Virus record (IMG/VR): IMGVR_UViG_3300024262_000071
Location: 1 to 43,072 of that record
From: a virus
Length of the DNA: 43,072 nucleotides
Reading direction: 5' to 3' (one strand)
Translations under genes and position numbers: made by a program
Shown: piece after piece, positions 15,846 to 23,557 of the stretch
How the letters are laid out: each line of letters begins with the position of its first letter
Numbering within the stretch: the first letter of the stretch is position 1
Notes under the pieces: generated by a model
The model's database searches: none
Told to the model about the DNA's origin: nothing
Seen by the model: the letters and a program-made list of their open reading frames with translations, nothing else

Positions 15846-16258
15846 AGAAATTATGGCAAACTGCATCTAAAGATGCGTTAAAAGCACTTCCTAATCCCGA
15901 AGGAAGTGCATATGAAAATAGAATAAAGGGAACCGAAATTACTTTTTTAGGTGTAGATGAACAACCAGACTTTGGTATTGTTTATCTTGATTTTTACGCA
16001 GATCAAAAAGTAATCGAACTAAAATCATTAAAGAAATATTTTTACCAATTCCGGGATACTATTATTTCCTATGAAAGGCTAATCAATGTAGTTTATGATC
16101 ACTTAATGGAGGTATACGAACCTGCTAGATTAAGAATTACAATGGAATTTAATGTTAGAGGAGGCTTCAACTCCAAATTAACAATAGATTCTGATTGGAA
16201 AATTCGAGGTGGCGAAGAAAAATTTACGGATTGGCAAAATATGAAGGATACTTGGTAA
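15842..16258 (+). CDS. QueF-like T-fold protein lacking the catalytic Cys
   Basis: 138 residues that follow the QueF (7-cyano-7-deazaguanine reductase) pattern: TEITFLGVDEQPDFGIVYLD (31-50), ELKSLKKYFYQFRD (59-72), YERLINVVYDHL (77-88) and FNVRGGFNS (103-111). QueF reduces preQ0 to preQ1; archaeal QueF-like enzymes act on preQ0-tRNA. Here the strictly needed Cys of the CPVTGQPDF motif aligns with Leu36, and the usual His before the conserved Glu (E78) is Tyr77. Asp43 and Glu78 remain. The substrate pocket may therefore be kept while reductase chemistry is lost. No other deazaguanine pathway gene or DpdA is visible. The start overlaps the preceding stop. Confidence 0.78.
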   Translation: MKKLWQTASKDALKALPNPEGSAYENRIKGTEITFLGVDEQPDFGIVYLDFYADQKVIELKSLKKYFYQFRDTIISYERLINVVYDHLMEVYEPARLRITMEFNVRGGFNSKLTIDSDWKIRGGEEKFTDWQNMKDTW

Positions 16259-16407
16259 TGGAAAAACATGAGTTAAAAAGAGCACTAGATGAAGCCTCTA
16301 ATTGGCAAGACCATATGAATCAAGAAGAAAGTACTAAAATTTCTTTTGCAGATGCTAGGCATTCTGTTTTGTATCGAATCTATAAAAAGTTCGAACCTTT
16401 GTTATGA
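16258..16407 (+). CDS. Hypothetical protein, 49 aa
   Basis: A short helical protein starting MEKHELKRALDEASNWQDHM. A longer frame from 16195 overlaps the QueF-like gene; ATG 16258 overlaps its stop as TAATG and is preferred. Its own stop overlaps the next ATG, so the three genes are tightly coupled. No function assignable. Confidence 0.6.
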   Translation: MEKHELKRALDEASNWQDHMNQEESTKISFADARHSVLYRIYKKFEPLL

Positions 16408-17126
16408 TAAGTATTGAAGAAAGATTACAAAATGTAAGTCCTGAAACAAGGAAAGAGATGGAAACAATCTGGTTCACAGCAGATTTACACCACGGACATC
16501 CTAAAATTGTGCCTATTTGTAATCGCCCTGTTTACTTTGAACCTAAGATGCATGACTATTTTTTGAATAAAGAAATGGACGCGGTGGAACTAGATCCCGA
16601 CTTTAAGATCTGGAACGATAGAGAATGGAGAGAAGAGATGACCAAAATCCACGATCAATGGTTAGTAAAAGAGGTCTTCAATAAATGGGTTAAACCAAAA
16701 CATCAGGTTCATATATTAGGGGATCTTTCTCAAGCTAAAAAAGTGATAGCCGAAAAGTTTATCGATAGGCTCAATGGAAATAAATTTTTGATCCTTGGAA
16801 ACCACGATAAAAATATAGATAAGTCTACAAGATTTTCTCAAATAACGCAGATCAAAAATTTTAAATTTAAAAGGTCTGACATAACTATTGAGATTGCTTT
16901 GTGTCACTATCCTATGGCATCTTGGGATAAAAAGCCTCACGGAGCTTGGCATCTTTATGGCCACGTTCATGGAAGATTTAAGAATAAGGATCTTTCTTTG
17001 GATGTTGGGATTGATAATGCTGAGATAGGATGGAGGCCTATAAATTTATGGGAGGTTGCTGAAATAATGGCCGATAAAGAGAAATTATTAGGTTTGGGGG
17101 TTTACTATGATAATGGGGTTGATTAA
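16404..17126 (+). CDS. Calcineurin-like metallophosphoesterase
   Basis: 240 residues with all metal-binding motifs of the family: FTADLHHGH (about 24-32), ILGDLS (about 104-109), ILGNHDKN (about 129-136), CHYP (about 166) and YGHVHG (about 184-189). This resembles small phosphoesterases of the COG4186 type. The substrate is unknown; a nucleotide, 2',3'-cyclic phosphate or RNA end are all possible. Start overlaps the preceding stop as ATGA. It ends just before a late promoter, so it is the last early gene of its operon. Confidence 0.85.
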   Translation: MISIEERLQNVSPETRKEMETIWFTADLHHGHPKIVPICNRPVYFEPKMHDYFLNKEMDAVELDPDFKIWNDREWREEMTKIHDQWLVKEVFNKWVKPKHQVHILGDLSQAKKVIAEKFIDRLNGNKFLILGNHDKNIDKSTRFSQITQIKNFKFKRSDITIEIALCHYPMASWDKKPHGAWHLYGHVHGRFKNKDLSLDVGIDNAEIGWRPINLWEVAEIMADKEKLLGLGVYYDNGVD

Positions 17127-17143
17127 ATCCCATTTTTTCTGTA

Positions 17144-17159
17144 GATAAATATAAAAAAG
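17144..17159 (+). promoter_or_regulatory. Candidate T4-type late promoter
   Basis: GATAAATATAAAAAAG, ending ten bases before the Nudix ATG. It shares the ATAAATA core with the other late elements. Confidence 0.45.
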
Positions 17160-17168
17160 CAGTCTATT

Positions 17169-17672
17169 ATGGGAATCGTAAGAGAATCATTGTTAACAGA
17201 AAAGAAACAATTGCAGTTATCTGCTGGTCTAGCTATAATCCAGAAAGGAGCTATTTTATTAGCTCACCCCAAAGGACAAAAATGGTATGGAACTTATTCT
17301 ATCCCAAAAGGACATGTTGAAGAAGGAGAAGACCTATTGACTGCTGCTATTAGAGAAACTCAGGAAGAAGTTGGATATACAGCTAATCCTGCAGACGTTC
17401 TTTTTCCAGATCCATATTTTATAGACTATAAAGATCAAGAAGGGAATCTCTATAAAAGAGTTTATTATTATGTTGTTAGACCCGAAGAGCATATAAAACA
17501 AGATGCTATTGTTCCAGACGGTAAAGAAGTGGATTGGGCAGGCTTTATTCTTAAAGATGCTGCTGATTCTCGTATTTTCTGGAGGCTAAAACCTATTTTA
17601 GAACACATTGACGAAGTAAAAGATGTGGAAAAAACTAAAGTAGAGATTGACGAAGAACCAAAAATTGAATGA
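17169..17672 (+). CDS. Nudix hydrolase
   Basis: 167 residues with a complete Nudix box: GHVEEGEDLLTAAI then RETQEEVGY (about 58-80), giving the Gx5Ex7REUxEExGU pattern with the metal-binding glutamates. Nudix enzymes hydrolyse nucleoside diphosphates linked to another group; T4 encodes one (NudE). The N-terminus MGIVRESLLTEKK resembles the leader of some late proteins and a candidate late promoter lies upstream, so this enzyme may be made late or packaged. The C-terminal 25 residues are an acidic tail. Its stop overlaps the next start. Confidence 0.88.
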   Translation: MGIVRESLLTEKKQLQLSAGLAIIQKGAILLAHPKGQKWYGTYSIPKGHVEEGEDLLTAAIRETQEEVGYTANPADVLFPDPYFIDYKDQEGNLYKRVYYYVVRPEEHIKQDAIVPDGKEVDWAGFILKDAADSRIFWRLKPILEHIDEVKDVEKTKVEIDEEPKIE

Positions 17673-17872
17673 ACATAATCAAAATCATACTATTTTTATT
17701 TCTAATTAGTTTTTTATATCATTTAGGGATGCTTATTATAGTTCCCAGCTGTAATTTAATAGGATGGAATAGTCATGGACTTATTCATTTATTATCTATT
17801 TTATTTTGTGCAGCAATATCTTATATCTGTTATAGAAGAATTATTAAGAAAAAACCCCCCGAAGAAAAGTAA
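17669..17872 (+). CDS. Small two-helix membrane protein, 67 aa
   Basis: Two hydrophobic segments (about 4-27 and 36-55) with a basic C-terminal tail (YRRIIKKKPPEEK), so the C-terminus is probably cytoplasmic. No family recognised. The start overlaps the Nudix stop (ATGA). Confidence 0.6.
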   Translation: MNIIKIILFLFLISFLYHLGMLIIVPSCNLIGWNSHGLIHLLSILFCAAISYICYRRIIKKKPPEEK

Positions 17873-17916
17873 AACTTTCCCCCTTAAGTCCATAAAATAA
17901 TAAACTAAATTATATT

Positions 17917-19209
17917 ATGGCCAAAAAGAAAACTATCCCAAAAGGGGAGCCTGGATCATTTTCACAATTAAATGATTTTCTGAATACAATTGCTCCTGAT
18001 GGAGAAATCCTTGATATAAATCCTATAGCAAAAATTGATGAGTGGATCAGTACAGGAAACTACATTTTAAATGCAGCTTTATCTGGTTCTTTATTTGGTG
18101 GTCTGCCGAATCGAAGATCCCTTGTTTTAGCAGGGGAAGAAGGAACAGGAAAAACTTTTATTGCTCTTAGCATCTGTAGAAATGCTCAAAAAATGGGATA
18201 CACCCCAATATATTTTGATTCAGAGGGGTCTATAGATGTAGATTTCGTAGCTAAGCTTGGGGTGGATACTTCTAATGTTCGTTTACAACCTGTAAATACT
18301 GTCGAAGAATTTTCTCATATTGCAGCTCAGATTGTTAAACAATTTGAGGAAACAAAAGCAAAAGGAGAGATCCCTCCGAAAGTTTTAGTCGTGTTAGATT
18401 CCCTTGGCAATCTAACCTCTATAAAAGAAGCAGATGATACAGTAAAAGGGGATAACAAAAGAGATATGACCAAGCAGCAAGCTATAAGAAAGCTCTTCAG
18501 AGTTAATGGCTTACAGTTTGCTAAACATGGAATTCCTTTCGTTATAAACAATCACGTTTACGATTCCATGAGTATGTTTACGCCAAAAGAAATCTCTGGT
18601 GGTGGAGGTGTAAAATACAATGCTTCTATTATATTCTCTCTAGGTAAAGGAAAATTAAAAGATGCAGAGGGGGATAAAGCTGCTGCTAAACAAAATGTAG
18701 ATGCAGTAAGAGTAGGAGTTACCATTTATGTTACCCCCATCAAACAAAGATTTGCAAGACCAATCAAGGTTCAAATGCACATTCCTTTTTATAAAAGCCC
18801 GAATCCATTTGTAGGATTAGAAGCTTTTGCGGACTGGGACTCTTGTGGTATTGTAAGAGGAAAACTACACACTGAAAAATCTTATGAAAAATTAACTCCT
18901 TCAGAAAAGAAAAATTGTGTAGAGTGGCAAATGCCAGATACATCATTAGTTGAAGGCTCCACTACTTTAATGTATGTAGAAGCAAGACCTACTGCAAAAA
19001 CACTTGTTTGTAAACATCTTGGAGGAGAAATTCCTTTAGGAGAACTTTTCACAGAAAAAGTTTTCACTGAAGAAGTTTTAAGAGAACTAGATGAAAAGGT
19101 TATTAAACCTACTTTTATGCTTCCTTCAATTGAATCACTAGAAGATTTAGCAGAATTAACTAAAGAATTAGAAGATGAAGGGAATACAGAAGAAGAAGAT
19201 CAAGATTAA
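17917..19209 (+). CDS. uvsX: UvsX RecA-like recombinase
   Basis: A 430-residue RecA/RAD51-family strand-exchange protein. Walker A is GEEGTGKTF (about 72-80), Walker B is VLVVLDSLGNL (about 159-169), and a FVINNHVYDS strand and ISGGGGVKYNAS loop (L2-type region) follow. T4 UvsX drives recombination-dependent replication and repair; gp46/47 and the helicase encoded nearby act in the same pathway. The C-terminus is strongly acidic (TEEEDQD), as in T4. UvsY is not recognisable in the window. Length is slightly above T4 UvsX (391). Confidence 0.92.
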   Translation: MAKKKTIPKGEPGSFSQLNDFLNTIAPDGEILDINPIAKIDEWISTGNYILNAALSGSLFGGLPNRRSLVLAGEEGTGKTFIALSICRNAQKMGYTPIYFDSEGSIDVDFVAKLGVDTSNVRLQPVNTVEEFSHIAAQIVKQFEETKAKGEIPPKVLVVLDSLGNLTSIKEADDTVKGDNKRDMTKQQAIRKLFRVNGLQFAKHGIPFVINNHVYDSMSMFTPKEISGGGGVKYNASIIFSLGKGKLKDAEGDKAAAKQNVDAVRVGVTIYVTPIKQRFARPIKVQMHIPFYKSPNPFVGLEAFADWDSCGIVRGKLHTEKSYEKLTPSEKKNCVEWQMPDTSLVEGSTTLMYVEARPTAKTLVCKHLGGEIPLGELFTEKVFTEEVLRELDEKVIKPTFMLPSIESLEDLAELTKELEDEGNTEEEDQD

Positions 19210-19447
19210 AAACTTAATCGGAATTGTAGATAGCCCTACTATTGAAGATCTTTTATTTGAAATTGTTTCTTTTTTAGAAAAAGAAGATCGGTTGGAAGAT
19301 TTTTTCATCAAACATGAGGTTAATCTTAAAACTCGTTGTAGAATTGAAGAGGATCTTGATAAAGATCTGAAGAAATTACTTGAAGAAGGCTGGATTGAAC
19401 ATCATGGCTGGACAAAATATAAACTTTTAAAACATCCATGGGAATGA
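19175..19447 (+). CDS. Hypothetical protein, 90 aa
   Basis: A charged helical protein (EDLLFEIVSFLEKEDRLEDFF, given in part: FEIVSFLEKEDRLEDFF) that overlaps the uvsX end by 35 bases. The first dozen residues are almost all Lys/Ile and may not be translated; a shorter product from a later start is possible. Its position between uvsX and a head-protease-like gene might suggest a UvsY-like mediator, but no similarity can be shown. Confidence 0.5.
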   Translation: MKGIQKKKIKIKNLIGIVDSPTIEDLLFEIVSFLEKEDRLEDFFIKHEVNLKTRCRIEEDLDKDLKKLLEEGWIEHHGWTKYKLLKHPWE

Positions 19448-19938
19448 AAGGACACGCTAATAACACGCACCATAAAAAAGAAAAAGATAAACCTATATTG
19501 CTAACTGGAAATCTTCTTCATTATGGAGAAAAAAATCTTAATGGTCGTATCTATACTAAAGAAATGGCTGAAAGGATAGTTGAACAATTTGAAAATAGGG
19601 ATGGAGAAATGTTCGGGGAACTTGGCTACCCTGATAGATTTGAAGTATTGCTCACTCAAGTATCTCACAAGGTAGAGGAAATTCATCTGGATGAAGAGAA
19701 TAAATCTGTAGTAGGAACTATTAAAATATTGGACACGCCCAAAGGAAAAATCGTGAAAGCAATGTTAGATACAGATGAATATATTGGGCTTACCTGTAGA
19801 CCTAGAGGAGCTGGAACAGTTAATGAAAATTCAGAAATTGAAAACTATACTCTTTATAGTTTTGATTTAGTTTCTGGCCCAGATGCTTTTGCAAACATAA
19901 AAAAAGATGATCATTTAACAATTTTAGAAGATGAATAA
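19438..19938 (+). CDS. gp21-like prohead protease homologue, active-site residues altered
   Basis: 166 residues matching the S77 (T4 gp21) fold pattern: NLNGRIYTKEMAERIVEQF (33-51), GELGYPDR (60-67), LLTQVSHKVEEI (71-82), VVGTIKILDTPKGK (91-104), YIGLTCRPRGAG (115-126) and SFDLVSGPDAF. In T4 gp21 the catalytic His lies in GELNHP and the Ser in GVSSRG. Here the His is Tyr64 and the Ser pair is Thr119-Cys120. It is therefore a non-catalytic homologue, or a Cys-dependent variant, and it sits among replication genes instead of next to the portal and scaffold. An alternative ATG at 19444 differs by two residues. Role uncertain. Confidence 0.75.
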   Translation: MGMKGHANNTHHKKEKDKPILLTGNLLHYGEKNLNGRIYTKEMAERIVEQFENRDGEMFGELGYPDRFEVLLTQVSHKVEEIHLDEENKSVVGTIKILDTPKGKIVKAMLDTDEYIGLTCRPRGAGTVNENSEIENYTLYSFDLVSGPDAFANIKKDDHLTILEDE

Positions 19939-20467
19939 GAATACTTTAATAGTAAATCTTTTCGCTGGGCCAGGTTCTGGTAAATCCACTATCATGGCCC
20001 ATGTTTTTGCAGAATTAAAATGGAAAGGCATAGATTGTGAAATGGCCACGGAATATGCAAAAGACAAAGTTTGGGAAGGGTCAGAGCATATTTTGGATAA
20101 TCAATATTATGTTTCTGGAAAACAATATCATAAGCTTAAAAGGCTAATAGGAAAAGTGGATGTAATTATTACGGATAGTCCTATTTTATTCGGTCTCATT
20201 TATGGAAATGAAGAGCCTGAAGAATTTCATGGATTGTTAGTAAAATATCATAACAAATTTAATAACTTTAATGTATTTCTCAAAAGGACTAAAGAATATA
20301 ATCCCAATGGACGAGTTCAAAAAAACATAGAAGAAGCTATAGAAAAAGATAAAGAGATTAAAAGGATGCTTCACAATAAGGGAATTAGTTATATTGAAAG
20401 AACTGCTTCAAAAGATAGGATAGATTCTTTAGTAGAAGAAATCTTAAATATTCTTAACAATAGCTAA
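19931..20467 (+). CDS. P-loop ATPase/kinase-like protein
   Basis: 178 residues with Walker A LFAGPGSGKSTI (about 11-22) and a DVIITDSP strand (about 77-84) typical of small nucleotide or nucleoside kinases and AAA_28/NadR-type proteins. The lid region is short (LKRTKEYNPNGRVQKN). The substrate is unknown. The start overlaps the preceding gene by eight bases. It ends just before the operator-like repeat of the helicase gene. Confidence 0.75.
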   Translation: MNKNTLIVNLFAGPGSGKSTIMAHVFAELKWKGIDCEMATEYAKDKVWEGSEHILDNQYYVSGKQYHKLKRLIGKVDVIITDSPILFGLIYGNEEPEEFHGLLVKYHNKFNNFNVFLKRTKEYNPNGRVQKNIEEAIEKDKEIKRMLHNKGISYIERTASKDRIDSLVEEILNILNNS

Positions 20468-20505
20468 TTTTCTTAACAGAACCCAACACAAAGAAAAAAT
20501 TATAA

Positions 20506-20545
20506 AGTTAAAGTTGCACTTTCAAATTGAAGTTGCACTTTAACT
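20506..20545. repeat. Operator-like nested repeat upstream of helicase gene
   Basis: Two copies of AAGTTGCACTTT (20511-20522 and 20530-20541) lie 19 bases apart. Each copy holds an AAGT/ACTT dyad. The whole block is bracketed by a nine-base inverted pair, AGTTAAAGT (20506-20514) and ACTTTAACT (20537-20545). It lies 17 bases before the ATG of the helicase gene, so it could bind a dimeric repressor twice, or form a hairpin in the mRNA that controls translation. Confidence 0.7.
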
Positions 20546-20561
20546 AAAATAATTAAAAATT

Positions 20562-22049
20562 ATGATTCAAGCTTACCAAGAGCAAATATTTTGGCATTAT
20601 ATTCTTGCAAATAGAATATATTTAAACACAACTAAACCTGAGTTTTTTACAAATCAGACATTAAGAGAGCTGTTTGAAATTGCCAAGGATCATTCACTAA
20701 GATATTCAGATCCTCCATCTAAGGATCAGATGTCCGAATTAGTAAGGGTAAAAGGTGTTAATGATAGAATTTCTGAAGATATAATTGGAGCACTTTATAA
20801 TGCAAAAGTACAACTTCAAAACTATGATGATAAATGGCTGGAAGAAAATGTTGGGCCGTGGATTAGAATAAGAAATTTAGATAATGTGATGCGTAAAAGT
20901 ATTGCATTCATGAAAACTTCACAAATAACGGCAGAAAATGCCGCAGAAACTGTAGAAAAAGTAAGAAGCATGCTTACTACGGAAACTGCAATTGATTTTG
21001 ATTTTAATTTAGGATCTGATTTCTTTGATCCTAAATCTCACTTACAAACAAGATTAGCTAGAGCCAGTACTGGATATGATTTTCTTGATATTTGTATGAA
21101 AGGCGGATACTGGAAAGGATCATTAGTTGGATTTTTAGGCGGTCCAAAAAGTGGCAAGTCTTTATGGCTAGCTAACTTAGCAGCAAGATCCGTTGCTATG
21201 GGATATAATACTGCATATATTACTTTAGAATTACAAGAAGAAATCGTAAATATGCGTATCGGTTCTAATTTATTAGAAATTCCATTAGATGAATATGAAA
21301 AAATAGCAGAAGATCAAAGTCTACTAAAACAAAAATTAGGGGATTTTAGAAAAAATTCTTTTAAACCAGTAGGAGCTCTCCATGTGAAAGAATTTCCATC
21401 TTCTACTGCATCCACCAATGATATAACTGATTATCTTAAAAAAGTACAAGAAATATTAGGAATCAAATTTGATAATGTCTTCATTGATTATATTAACATC
21501 ATGAAGAATTGGAGAAATCCTAATACTGAAAATACTTATATGAAGATCAAGCAAATTTCAGAAGATCTTCGTGCAATGGCAATGGAACAGCAATGGGCGG
21601 TAATAACTGTTACTCAAACAAATAGAGGAGGATGGGAATCATCCGATTTAAACATTACGAATGTATCTGAATCTGCCGCTTTAATTCATACAGTAGATAT
21701 GCTCTATGGTATCATAACTAATGCCGAAATGAAAGCAAGATCAGAATATTATTTGAAGTGTCTTGCTAATAGGGTTGCAGGATATGAGAATACTCGAAAA
21801 CGATTTACAGTTGATTGGAAATATGCTAGAATAGATGAAGATAAAAATGCAAAAATTGAGGATATGGATTTCATTATCAATTCAGTTGTTGGCGGCCAAA
21901 CCCATCAAAGGGGTCAAGTTCCATGGAAGAATCCATCTGGGCAAAGTCAAATAGCAGCTGTAGTTGGAAGTGATATTAATCCAGATAAACCAGAAAAAAC
22001 TATAAGTAATCCTCCAGATCCAGGGATTACAGGGGATGGGTTATTTTAA
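20562..22049 (+). CDS. 41: DnaB-type replicative helicase (gp41)
   Basis: 495 residues. The RecA-type core has Walker A LGGPKSGKSLW (about 192-202), an ITLELQEE segment (about 221-228, metal/ATP contact) and a Walker B-like FIDYINIMKNW (about 307-317). The N-terminal 150 residues are helical, as in gp41. Six subunits encircle the lagging strand and move 5'-3', working with primase and clamp-bound polymerase. Length is close to T4 gp41 (475). The C-terminus is proline- and glycine-rich and ends DGLF, one of the LF tails. Confidence 0.9.
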   Translation: MIQAYQEQIFWHYILANRIYLNTTKPEFFTNQTLRELFEIAKDHSLRYSDPPSKDQMSELVRVKGVNDRISEDIIGALYNAKVQLQNYDDKWLEENVGPWIRIRNLDNVMRKSIAFMKTSQITAENAAETVEKVRSMLTTETAIDFDFNLGSDFFDPKSHLQTRLARASTGYDFLDICMKGGYWKGSLVGFLGGPKSGKSLWLANLAARSVAMGYNTAYITLELQEEIVNMRIGSNLLEIPLDEYEKIAEDQSLLKQKLGDFRKNSFKPVGALHVKEFPSSTASTNDITDYLKKVQEILGIKFDNVFIDYINIMKNWRNPNTENTYMKIKQISEDLRAMAMEQQWAVITVTQTNRGGWESSDLNITNVSESAALIHTVDMLYGIITNAEMKARSEYYLKCLANRVAGYENTRKRFTVDWKYARIDEDKNAKIEDMDFIINSVVGGQTHQRGQVPWKNPSGQSQIAAVVGSDINPDKPEKTISNPPDPGITGDGLF

Positions 22050-22091
22050 CTAATTTTAGTGGGATAGATAATCTTAAAACCCCCACAGAAT

Positions 22092-22580
22092 ATGGATCCT
22101 TATAATGAAGAATTAGAAGAAAGCAAAGACATGAAAGAAGATAAAATTATTAACAATTCTTACAATACAGGTGAGATGGAATATGAGGTTTTCTCTGCTA
22201 CGATGAAGATTGATGACAGAGTTTCCTCTCTTTATGAGGATCAATACAGCGAAAATATGTATGAGCTCCGAACTGTTAAAGCTCTTAGTGAAGAGATTTA
22301 TAAGTTATTTCAAGCATCTCCATTCCACGAAAAATATAAAAACCCTAAAAGAGTTGATAAGGGGGATATGGTTAAAATGTATTATTATTTCAAAGAAATA
22401 TTAGTAAAGGAAAGATCTTATTCAAGCGCTCAAATATTTATGGGGTTTGCAGAATTTTTCCAAATTAATTATGATCAACTCTATAATGAAATTGGTGTAT
22501 TGGACAAAGAAGGATTATTGAGAGAACTAAACAGCCATCAAGGTATGAAAAGTAAAATTCAGACTAAAAAACTTTTTTAA
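22092..22580 (+). CDS. Hypothetical; possible gp33-like late coactivator
   Basis: 162 residues, mainly helical and acidic at the N-terminus. The C-terminal segment SYSSAQIFMGFAEFFQINY, then DQLYNEIGVLDKEGLLREL, loosely recalls the region of T4 gp33, which joins RNA polymerase to the sliding clamp on late promoters. It ends IQTKKLF, and gp33 also ends in a hydrophobic clamp-binding tail. The similarity is weak and could be chance; otherwise unassigned. An internal ATG at 22131 could be an alternative start. Confidence 0.5.
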   Translation: MDPYNEELEESKDMKEDKIINNSYNTGEMEYEVFSATMKIDDRVSSLYEDQYSENMYELRTVKALSEEIYKLFQASPFHEKYKNPKRVDKGDMVKMYYYFKEILVKERSYSSAQIFMGFAEFFQINYDQLYNEIGVLDKEGLLRELNSHQGMKSKIQTKKLF

Positions 22581-22610
22581 CTTAGTATTAACAATTTTCA
22601 TTTTTAAAAG

Positions 22611-22997
22611 ATGGGATTATTTCGTACTTTATTCAAAAGAAATGATATGAGAGAATCAGGATACTATCCTCCAGGGGCTGAACATGATCCAATGGCTCCT
22701 TGGAATGAAACTGATGATTCCATAAAACTCGTAGAAATGGAGTATTATGGAGATATAGTATTAATTTGGAGAACTTATATTGCTAAAGATGACTGGGAAG
22801 ACGAAACTGCTAATATAGACCCAGAAGTTTTTGAAGAATTTTGTTCCATAAAGTTAAAATTAGATTATGAAAAACTTCGGATGAATGAAGAAACAATTGA
22901 TCTAAGAAATATTAAAGAAGAAAAAAATCGTTATAGAATTATTACTTCTCATGGGGAATTCACTACCTCTTTTAAAGAATTAGAACGTCTTATCTAG
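22611..22997 (+). CDS. Hypothetical protein with YYPPGAEHDPMAPWNE motif, 128 aa
   Basis: Unrecognised domain, but the GYYPPGAEHDPMAPWNE segment (about 17-33) resembles a short motif I have seen at the edges of unrelated T4-like phage proteins, so it may be a docking sequence. The remainder is a mixed alpha/beta soluble protein. No signal peptide. Confidence 0.6.
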   Translation: MGLFRTLFKRNDMRESGYYPPGAEHDPMAPWNETDDSIKLVEMEYYGDIVLIWRTYIAKDDWEDETANIDPEVFEEFCSIKLKLDYEKLRMNEETIDLRNIKEEKNRYRIITSHGEFTTSFKELERLI

Positions 22998-23022
22998 AAT
23001 TTAACGAAATTTTAACAAATCC

Positions 23023-23054
23023 TTTTTTTGAATTAAAAAACTTTTAAGTATTTT
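23023..23054 (+). promoter_or_regulatory. Candidate promoter for exported-protein pair
   Basis: Seven Ts at 23023-23029 followed about 20 bases later by TTTAAGTATTTTA, a weaker match to the TTnnGTATATT family. It lies in the 101-base gap before the Tat lipoprotein gene, which otherwise holds only AT-rich sequence. Confidence 0.35.
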
Positions 23055-23098
23055 ATCTTAAAATTTTAAATATTTATTTTTACTAAAAAACAGACCTA

Positions 23099-23554
23099 AT
23101 GGAAAGAAGACATTTTTTAAGAGGGCTGGGCGGAATATTTGCTACAGGTGCTCTATTTACAGTATCAGGCTGCACAGAAGATCCTATAATAGAGTCTTGT
23201 CAACGTGATAAAGTCGGAACAGTAACCGTAAAAAACTCAACAGGATATACCATCTATACAGATGTGACCTGGGGAGATTATGTTGATAATTATGAAAAGC
23301 GCCTTTCGAATGGCAGTTCATATAAGTATAATAACGTAGCAGCATCCGGTCATCCGGAATCATACAGCGGACGAATTGAAATTTGGGCTAGCTTTGATGG
23401 AGATGATTGGTATTATGAATATGAAAATCTAACTCCTTGTGAAAACTTAACCTTCACTTGGTATCTCAGTGCTAGTAAATCAACCAGTCCCTCTTTAATA
23501 TTAGCCACTCCTAATGGCGAATTAGTTACACCAACATTAAAACAAAAAAGATAA
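23099..23554 (+). CDS. Tat-type lipoprotein, 151 aa
   Basis: The N-terminus MERRHFLRGLGGIFATGALF carries a twin-arginine motif (RRHFLRG), a hydrophobic core and a lipobox ending at Cys25 (VSGC). The mature part is beta-rich (GTVTVKNSTGYTIYTDVTW) and hydrophilic, with no known catalytic motif. It is predicted to be folded in the cytoplasm, exported by Tat and lipid-anchored. Four bases separate it from the barrel-like gene, so the two probably act together at the cell surface. Phage-borne envelope lipoproteins often block further infection; that role is inferred. Confidence 0.7.
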   Translation: MERRHFLRGLGGIFATGALFTVSGCTEDPIIESCQRDKVGTVTVKNSTGYTIYTDVTWGDYVDNYEKRLSNGSSYKYNNVAASGHPESYSGRIEIWASFDGDDWYYEYENLTPCENLTFTWYLSASKSTSPSLILATPNGELVTPTLKQKR

Positions 23555-23557
23555 GTT

